Shown here one piece after another: positions 57,341-64,000 of a stretch of 64,000 nt of DNA. Numbering within the stretch: position 1 is the first letter of the stretch; each line of letters opens with the position of its first letter. Source of the DNA: Vandiemenella viatica (Eukaryota > Arthropoda > Insecta > Orthoptera > Morabidae). Made by a program: the position numbers and the translations under genes. Under the pieces are notes generated by a model. It was not told the origin of the DNA. It did no database searches and worked only from the letters and a program-made list of their open reading frames with translations. Where the stretch lies: NCBI GenBank assembly GCA_031002005.1, contig JARYHS010013630.1, positions 32,265,504-32,329,503 of the forward strand. Reading direction: 5' to 3'.

Positions 57341-57497
57341 GGTTTTTTTTTTTTTTTTTGGCTGCGCATTCCGCCCCTATCGTAGCCATCTTAAGCTAAC
57401 CCGATAATCCAAACTAATCCTACCTTGCAAGCGTTCTGGCGTACTTCACATTACACACCAAGCTCTGCCAGAGGGGAAGGTCGGGTTAAGGACCCTT
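57341..57497 (-). mobile_element. SINE-2 copy with poly-A tail
   Basis: Poly-T at about 57342-57359 (the tail on the plus strand), then GGCTGCGCATTCCG, and the complement of the SINE-2 body (gtgtaatgtgaagtacgcca). It matches the copy at 27803. It directly precedes a MITE-X copy. Confidence 0.75.
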
Positions 57498-57502
57498 GAA
57501 AA

Positions 57503-57895
57503 GGGAGCGTTCATAAACTACGTAGCCTCCTGTAAACTCCCCCCCCCCCAAGTAGCCCGACGTGGCTTTTGCTTCTACCCCCCCCCCCCCCAAATCTCCC
57601 AACGCGTAGCGCGTAGCTACTTTCACTATTGATTCCAGAAGACATTTTATACAGTTTTCTCTTGTCAGACTATCGTAAATTACATACGGAGATAATTAAA
57701 TGACGGAAATAAATATTCGCATGCTGTTGTGTTTTCTGTACCTCATTTTAACTGTGACAAAAATAATATGAATGAAGCGGTACGTGGCCTGGCTCGGAAC
57801 TCCTGCCCCCCTCCCCCCCACGTAGCTCAGCGTAGATTTCCAGCCAAACCCTCCCCTCCCCCGTAGACCGAGCCACATAGTTTATGGATGTTCCC
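57503..57895. mobile_element. MITE-X copy 3
   Basis: Ends GGGAGCGTTCATAAACTACG and (complement) GGGAACATCCATAAACTATG, with a C-rich interior and the same internal CTATCGTAAATTACATA region as copies 2 and 4. Confidence 0.85.
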
Positions 57896-59339
57896 AAATT
57901 CCCGCGCAGACAGCGGTCCTTAGCGGGGACCTTCCTATATCAAGTCTAACCACTCCGCTTTAGGGAGATAAGTTATGCCCCTGCTTCTGTAGAGGCTGAG
58001 GAGAGCTGTGTTTCGTTGCGTTTTGGCATGAAGGATCCGTGTGCTTCCCCACACCTGCCCTGGTGCTGTTCTTGCGCCGCCTCACTTCTTCGTTCCATGA
58101 ACTGCCACTTGCGTCTTATTACGTCACCATCGGATTGCGACAGCGAAGTCACAGCTGCCGAGCTGATTCCGGTAGCATCAAAACGGCCGTTTGGAACATT
58201 ATTCTATTCCGTCATACTTCCATTCTAAGCAGCAAAGGCACCAATCTCAGGACAGATGTATAGCAACACGTATACAAGGAGCCCTGCAATCAACAATTGG
58301 CTTCAGCAAAATAGTATGGATTTAAAAATCAACGCTTTAAGGTAATTCCTGTAACAGAAACAGTGTAAACATTTTCTCTCTCAACCACCTAGTGCCTTCT
58401 GCCTCAGGAAAAACACGAGACAAAAAAAATGAATTTCAGCCAGTTTTTAGATTAACCGTGTAACGATGCCGAGTGGTTCCCTGCACAAATATGTCGCTGT
58501 AAAACTGTTCGGTTAGAAAATAAACTTCTTCTTCTTCTTCTAGTGTTTTCTTCTCGCAGAACCTCAAGAACCATATCTGCCTCCCGTCGGGATGTAGAAC
58601 TACTGCTGTATATTCTGAATGAACGAAACTATTCTTCTCCAGATCCACGTTTCGCTTCCACATTATCCTCAAAGATTACCTGCCTAAGTTTGAATTTATC
58701 AAAAAGTGTGACCATAATGAGCTACTTTCCTGTATTTTGTAACAAGCTTTTTTTTAACACTATTGTAAAGATTTTCTTGGTTACGATATATCAACGAGAT
58801 TTTTAAGACGTGCCAGTTACCGTAGCGCCGGTTAGAGTGTGGTCTAGGACAAATGTAGTTGTAATTTGTGTTCTGTTCGTCTTGTGCTCTTCGTACTGTA
58901 AAATAGGTAACACTGCATCGTGTTTACATAGTGGCATAAATAAAACAAGACCGTGCTGGCTGAATGGCTGACATGGACGAAAAACGTCGTTTAAACAGAG
59001 GTAGTGGTACAGCCGCATTTGGAAAACCTCTAATCAATTGGGGTAGATGACTTAACGTTCCCGGCTACGAAGCCGAATAGTAGTACTAAAAAATATAACT
59101 TTTCACAACTCGTCAGCTGTTGTTCAACTACGGGTTACAAACACCAAAAATGTTTGAGCTTTTAGCGACCTATATGTTTGAATTACCCACTCTTCTGAGT
59201 ATATTTCTATTCAAGGTGATCACTCTGTCATGTTCTTGCTGATAACTATGAGCTTAGTTTCTGGCAACTAAGGTTGTGCCCATACATTGTGATTACTACT
59301 ATAATTCTTTCTGTAAGAGACTGAATACTTTGAGAGAAG
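57896..59339. other. No recognised gene
   Basis: A CG-richer patch at 57990-58200 has two overlapping frames of about 70 codons, neither recognised. The rest is AT-rich. Confidence 0.35.
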
Positions 59340-59710
59340 CTCCATTTGTGCATCCTATGAATCCCCCCCCCCCCCCCCAAGTAACCTGACGTGACTTTTG
59401 TCGCCACCCCCCACCCCCCCTCCCACCGTGTAGAACGCAACTTTTTTTTCCTTATTGATTCTAGAAGATATTTTGTACTATTTTCTCTTGACAGACTATC
59501 ACAAATTACATGAGGAGATAATTAAATGACGGAAATAAATATTCATATGCTGTTGTGTGTACTGTATCTCATTTTAAGTGTGACAAATAATATGAATGAT
59601 AAGTTGACTTGGAACCATCTCTCCCTTCCCTCCACGTAGCCCATTGTAGCTTTCCACCCCCCTCCCCTCCCCTCCCCCCTAGGCCATGCAACTTAGTTTA
59701 TGGAAGTTCC
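59340..59710. mobile_element. MITE-X copy 4
   Basis: Internal match to copies 1-3 (attaaatgacggaaataaat, then attcatatgctgttgtg), C-rich patches at both ends. The left terminus is decayed. Confidence 0.75.
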
Positions 59711-59805
59711 TGATTAAGTCAGCCAAAATCAAATATAATCTTCATAGCGGATGTTGATTAGTCTTATCGTTTATCTTGATTCCTTTATCTACTATACATC
59801 GTTGC

Positions 59806-60010
59806 CTAATAGTTTAGAATCTTAACTTCTTCTGTAATATGGTCTCTGACCTTGATCTTCACCGTCTGATTTTTGACGATGTTAGTATTTTTGCTGTAGA
59901 GACCTCCGCAGTTCATCTGAGTAAGAATGATAGTATGTTTAACATTGTTGAATACCTTTTCGTAGTGAATAAGGCAAGCGAAGATGTCTATTTGTTGATG
60001 TAGGCATTTC
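59806..60010 (-). mobile_element. LINE reverse transcriptase fragment, third family
   Basis: Minus-strand frame: Q-Q-I-D-I-F-A-C-L-I-H-Y-E-K-V-F-N-N-V-K-H, then N-Q-T-V-K-I-K-V-R-D and T-E-E-V-K-I. It corresponds to the RT palm segment (CFIDYEKAFDxVxH, then NQxAxIRV). The catalytic aspartate of motif A is replaced by His, so the copy is dead. Confidence 0.65.
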
Positions 60011-60777
60011 CGAAATGCCTTGGCAGAAGGCACCTGGATAGAAAAGAGGTATCTGTCTTTCCAAAGGCCATTCCTGGAACACGAACTGGGTAACACTGAC
60101 ATTTCCTACATGGTGACTGAACAGGATTCACAGAAACACTTTACAATGTGACTCACTAGGCTGAGCATTCTGCAGTCACCCAGCACTTAGCATTCATACT
60201 AGTTTCTCAAGTCAGTCTGCGCGGGTGTACACAATAGTACACGTATGGCTGGATCAGCCTTAGACTCTCGGGTCCAAATATCTTCCTATATTCTTCTCTT
60301 GTTAAAACTCTTCTTAGTTCGCCTTTTGGAATCTCTGAACCCTCAAATTCTCCTTCGATATCTCCACTCGTTGGTGGTACAATTGTCAACTAATTTGGTA
60401 TCGTTCGATCCCGAAAGGTTTGTGTTACTTTCTTTATTCTGTTATGCAGATTGAAATTCACTTTAAAAAATTGATGACCTAGTTTTAAAGAGCTTCAGCA
60501 GATTCTGAAAATCAGTTCGGTCCCAGTGAATTTATCTTCACGGTAACAATTCTTAACAAAGTGAAACTTTATTCACAAATTAAAGGTTTACGATACCTGA
60601 TAAACAAAATATTTACTCAATACTTGGTCAACTATCACACCACCTATGCCAGACATTTATCAGACTTCGATTTTTGCAACTGGGAATATGAGCATAGTTT
60701 CCAATAGCTTAGAGGCCAATTTCATACGTCAACATACGAACATACAATCATTGTGAATCCAACATGCTGGGTACACG
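60011..60777. other. No recognised gene
   Basis: A 60-codon minus frame at 60207-60389 with R-K-I-F-G-P could be more of the same LINE. Not callable. Confidence 0.3.
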
Positions 60778-60811
60778 CAGTAGCGTAGCTAGGTTAACAA
60801 GGGGCCCGGTG

Positions 60812-60844
<33 letters not shown>

Positions 60845-60978
60845 GGGACCTTCAAGTCAGATGGGCAACTTGGTTTTATTTTTAGGTCTACCAAGTCTTG
60901 TGAGGTTTGCTGGCAGGGGCTCCCTGAGCTTTGGGGCCCTAATGCAAGGCACGGCTAGCCCTCCGATAGCTGCGCCAC
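60778..60978. mobile_element. hAT-type MITE, ~200 bp
   Basis: CAGTAGCGTAGCTAGG at the left and CCGATAGCTGCGCCAC at the right (complement GTGGCGCAGCTATCGG) fit hAT MITE ends. A poly-A run (about 60813-60841) lies inside. Duplication unclear because a SINE sits at the right border. Confidence 0.7.
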
Positions 60979-60985
60979 GATACTA

Positions 60986-61206
60986 TCTTTTTTTTTTTGT
61001 TGTCGCTTTAAGAGCGAGAAAGGACTGGGGGCAAGGAACGGGAAGGAATTCTGTCATGACATTTTAAAGAATCTACCCCGGCATTCACCTCGAGTGATAT
61101 GGGGAAGCCATGTGAAACCCAAATCTGGATGCCCGGACAGGGATTCGAACCGACGTCCTCCTAAATGCGAGGCCAGAGCGTTACCGCTCACCCATCACGC
61201 TCGGTA
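60986..61206 (-). mobile_element. SINE-1 copy, diverged, with 7-bp duplication
   Basis: Short poly-T, GGGAAGGAATTCTGTCATGA in the body and GGGATTCGAACCGACG as box B complement. GATACTA lies on both sides (60979-60985 and 61211-61217). Confidence 0.85.
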
Positions 61207-61937
61207 GCGGGATACTAAATAGTTCTTCTCAACGGAACTATCGCGGAGCGAACAAACTCACTATATCATTAAACAGACTTCTTTTATGGTTATCGGCCAT
61301 GGTTATACTCGCACATATAACCATCTGAAAGTTTCTGGTAGAGTACCGACGCCACCCTTGTTGTACCCATGCCGATCTGAAAGTGATATCTCTAACTCAA
61401 CCAGCCAATCACGACCAACTTCATTTCTAATATATGAATATATTTAAACTGGGCTTTCAACGAATATTCAGCCGAATACCGAATACTTATGAATTTTTTT
61501 TCAGTTGACTGCGGGTTGGAGCGTACGCGCCAAAAATGACCGTTATCCCGTGGCGCGTGGACTTTCCGCCGGGTTGGAAAAGTTTTGTAGACGGTCCAGC
61601 TTGCAACATTCGGTTTTCAGGTCGTTGTTGTCTTTGTTAGTTGTACTTGTGTTTATAAGTGTATTTAAAATATCCTCCAAAAGAAATGACATAAACTGAG
61701 GAATATGAGAACTGCTTTACTTTTTTTGGGGAGGGGGGGGGGGGGTACAGAAAGAATTAAATAAACATAGTGTATATGGGCGGAAAGATGGCACAAAACT
61801 AGAGATCTATATGGACACATGCCTCTTTAGTGAGAGCAACGGGAAAATAAATGAACCAGATGATTTAAAAAATTGTCTACGAAACGACAGTTCCATAATA
61901 TATAACTACATTTTAATAATAATAATATTTCATTAAA
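61207..61937. other. No recognised gene
   Basis: Includes a G run near 61729-61745. A 64-codon frame at 61505-61699 has no recognised motif. Confidence 0.35.
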
Positions 61938-62115
61938 TTTCAATGGAGCGTACGCTCCTGTGGCAATTTCCCTATACAACTATCTCCCCCCTTTCCTGCA
62001 CCCACCTACATTTGCCCTCTACAAATTTTAACTTTAAATTCTTTCAACGTTTTTGGTAAATTGTTCATCATTTCCCTTTGTAGCTTATTCCAATACCTGA
62101 CACCTTTACCTAAAA
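61938..62115 (-). mobile_element. LINE-A 3' end
   Basis: Perfect terminal palindrome GGAGCGTACGCTCC (61945-61958), then the 3' UTR and coding end on the minus strand. Confidence 0.85.
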
Positions 62116-62552
62116 AGATGAAGTTAAAATTATTATCTCCACAAATATCAAAACAAGACACAGTCATGAGGAAGAACATAACTGCAGAGTAATGTTAGCC
62201 TCCTACTCTTCGTTTTTTGGCAACTGGAATATCCCTCCAAGATTTGAAATTGCTTGCATATATTTTTCTCAGTTCTTTTCGAATTGCCGCCGAGTTTCTT
62301 GAATCCTTTCAGTGACGAAATCTTTGTTTTCACTTTCACATACATTTACCCTGCTGAATTCTACTAACTAATCATATTTACGATTTTTTAATTTTTATTT
62401 TTGTAGTCATTTGATTTAACCTTCCACAAACATAGAAATTTTTATAAAGTTCTATAAATCCTTCCAAATTATCTCTTGACCACATTTTTCAAGATTTAGA
62501 TTTTTATCTCTTAAAGCAGGGTAAAGTTAAATAAAGTCACCCAGAAATTCGA

Positions 62553-62809
62553 TTTTTTTTTTTTTTTTTTTTTTTGTAACAGTTTAACGTCCCTTTTTAA
62601 CAACGTGGTCTTTAGAGACGGGAAAGGATGGGGGCAAGGAATGGGAAGGAATTCGGCCATGGCCTTTTTGAAGGAAGCATCCCGGCATTCACCTGGAGTG
62701 ATTTGGGAAACCATGGAAAACCCAAATCTGGATGCCCGGACGGGGATTCGAACCGCCGTCCTCCCGAATGCGAGGCCAGAACGCTATCCGTTACACCACC
62801 ACGCTCGGT
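62553..62809 (-). mobile_element. SINE-1 copy, full length, with 11-bp duplication
   Basis: Long poly-T tail (about 62552-62575), well-preserved body and head. CAGAAATTCGA on both sides (62542-62552 and 62810-62820). Among the least diverged copies. Confidence 0.95.
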
Positions 62810-62883
62810 CAGAAATTCGAACCAACAACGAACTTGTACTGACGCATCAAGACTGCAGACCGACAATGCACGTGTAAACACAA

Positions 62884-63032
62884 GGCCCCGTTAGACCTGC
62901 GCGCCAGATGTGCGCATTCGGAGCGCGCGCCAGGCCTCTCTGACCACCGAGCATTTACACGTAAAGGATTGATGCGCGCGCCTGGAGCGTACGCTCCAAA
63001 ACCGTCGGAAAAACCGTGCGTGTAAACGGGCC
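62884..63032. mobile_element. Small GC-rich inverted-repeat element
   Basis: GGCCCCGTTAGACC at the left, CGTGTAAACGGGCC at the right. The centre is GC-rich with GCGCGC words and a GGAGCGTACGCTCC palindrome. Only the outer ~10 bp pair clearly. Confidence 0.5.
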
Positions 63033-63694
63033 TAATGGTTGTAGCAATTTCAAGTCAAATTGGTAATATTGCAGTCCGTGAGATAGAAATGGCGGGTTTT
63101 TGCTCCATTTGCTTTGCAAGCATATAAAAGGTGAAAATCCACCGCGTACTGACATCTTTAATCAATTTATGCTCTAGGAGACCCATTCCCTTTTGAATAG
63201 CATGCAGTTCGGGCTGTTGCTCATCTTGTATTACGCACTATCGCAAGAAAGATTTTTCCATCCTCACACCTCGTGGAAAGGGGTTTTAGCGCAGTAACCT
63301 ATATTATATATATATATTTTTTTTTTTTTAAAAGGAATATGTCGCTAATAACTCAATGTCGAGATTTGAGCATGTCAAAACAGGCACATAGTGATGGGAG
63401 GTAACTATACTTGAACAGGCGGCAGAAAGATAATCGCAGCAAGTCGGCCGATAACTACTTTTGCCGAATATTCGGCTAGATAGTCTGCAGAATATTCGGT
63501 AGTCCGCGAGTGGCCGAATATACTATTCATTTCAAGTCTAATTTAAACTAAATGAAAAAATATTATGCCAACACTTTATTAAACTAAATAAACAAATTAT
63601 AATCAAACTATCACACTTGCTTCTAAGTTAGCCCATGGAATCAATCAGCCAACAGCATCTCTACTAAATCACGCTTCTCGGCAATACCCTAGAA
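63033..63694. other. No recognised gene
   Basis: GCCGAATATTCGGC-type palindromes at 63461-63520 and a possible hAT-like end near 63391 (TAGTGATGGGAGG). No coding. Confidence 0.35.
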
Positions 63695-64000
63695 CAGGGG
63701 TGGCCAACCCGTCGATCGCGATCGACCGGTCGATCGCGGCTATTAATCCAGTCGATCGTGGCAAGGTAGTTTCCATTTGTTTTCGCGATGGACAATAGGC
63801 GGGAAGCGTGCGGGACGCTGTCAATCCGTCAGTTGATGACAGGGACTAGCGGAGTTACGACGTCAACGTAAATATAAATCACGATTAGACTCTGCATCGC
63901 GCATTATAAGTGGATAAGTGGTTGAAGAGAAACTCTGAAGGAACATCAAATGAAGAAAGAAATGCTTCTAAATGTTCATCAATAAAGTAAGATAATATTC
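63695..64000 (+). mobile_element. Left end of a hAT-type element, running off the window
   Basis: CAGGGGTGGCCAACC is a classic hAT terminus. It is followed by repeated GTCGATCG words (63711-63755) that may be subterminal transposase-binding repeats. The expected duplication would be CCCTAGAA (63687-63694), which can be tested against the other end. Confidence 0.65.

Noticed and set aside
60207..60389. Minus frame with REEYRKIFGP
   Set aside because: Could be the C-terminal part of a LINE, but only one short motif is suggestive.
62612..62894. Overlapping ~90-codon frames at 62.6-62.9 kb and similar ones at 15.9, 39.1, 50.9 and 55.3 kb
   Set aside because: They fall inside SINE-1 copies and repeat the same translated SINE sequence; not proteins.

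Overview
The window reads as repeat-rich, AT-rich nuclear DNA of an arthropod, most likely an insect with a large genome. The coding exons have GT/AG introns. There are no operons or closely packed genes, and almost all recognisable protein coding belongs to mobile elements: Penelope-like, CR1/jockey-type LINEs, Tc1, hAT, Helitron and an unclassified DDE-like transposon. The species cannot be fixed from the sequence. The repeat mix, above all a tRNA-headed SINE with a GGTTCGAATCC box B, suggests a polyneopteran-type insect, which is inference.

One host gene is well supported. Three minus-strand exons (20894-20594, 18879-18581, 10673-10319) encode the extracellular and DUF21 membrane part of a CNNM/Unextended metal-transport protein. 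Donors, acceptors and reading phases agree across both introns. The 5' exon and the CBS-domain exons were not found, so the gene probably extends past the left edge (3' side) and its first exon lies somewhere to the right. The 7.9-kb intron is filled with transposons.

Layout. 1-1990: Penelope-like element with reverse transcriptase and GIY-YIG endonuclease, entering from the left. 2068-2470: a short block of a ~168-bp satellite. 3.8-10.3 kb: hAT-type MITE, SINEs and long stretches with nothing recognisable. 10.3-20.9 kb: CNNM exons; the large intron holds a 2.8-kb DNA transposon inserted inside a SINE, plus LINE copies. 21-27 kb: Penelope-type hairpin, a LINE remnant and two convergent unidentified coding remnants. 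29.0-30.6 kb: hAT-like element with an internal 50-bp tandem repeat. 34.6-36.3 kb: ten-unit satellite array with an alternating two-type structure. 37.2-38.7 kb: two terminal-inverted-repeat elements with target-site duplications. 39-46.5 kb: SINE, LINE and MITE copies and a nearly full-length Tc1 element. 47.3-50.7 kb: Helitron material, including a non-autonomous copy with clean termini. 50.7-56.2 kb: nested LINE, SINE and MITE copies, a frameshifted THAP-domain exon, and a foldback element whose arms each carry a tRNA-like sequence. 56.5-64 kb: a MITE family with C/G-rich interiors, further SINEs, a LINE remnant and the end of a hAT element running off the right edge.

The elements are linked. 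One SINE family occurs in at least ten copies, several with exact target-site duplications and poly-A tails. Part of its body resembles the 3' region of a LINE in the same window. One SINE copy lies inside a LINE and another is split by a DNA transposon, so relative insertion order can be read directly. No tRNA or rRNA gene, CRISPR array or bacterial-type feature was found.
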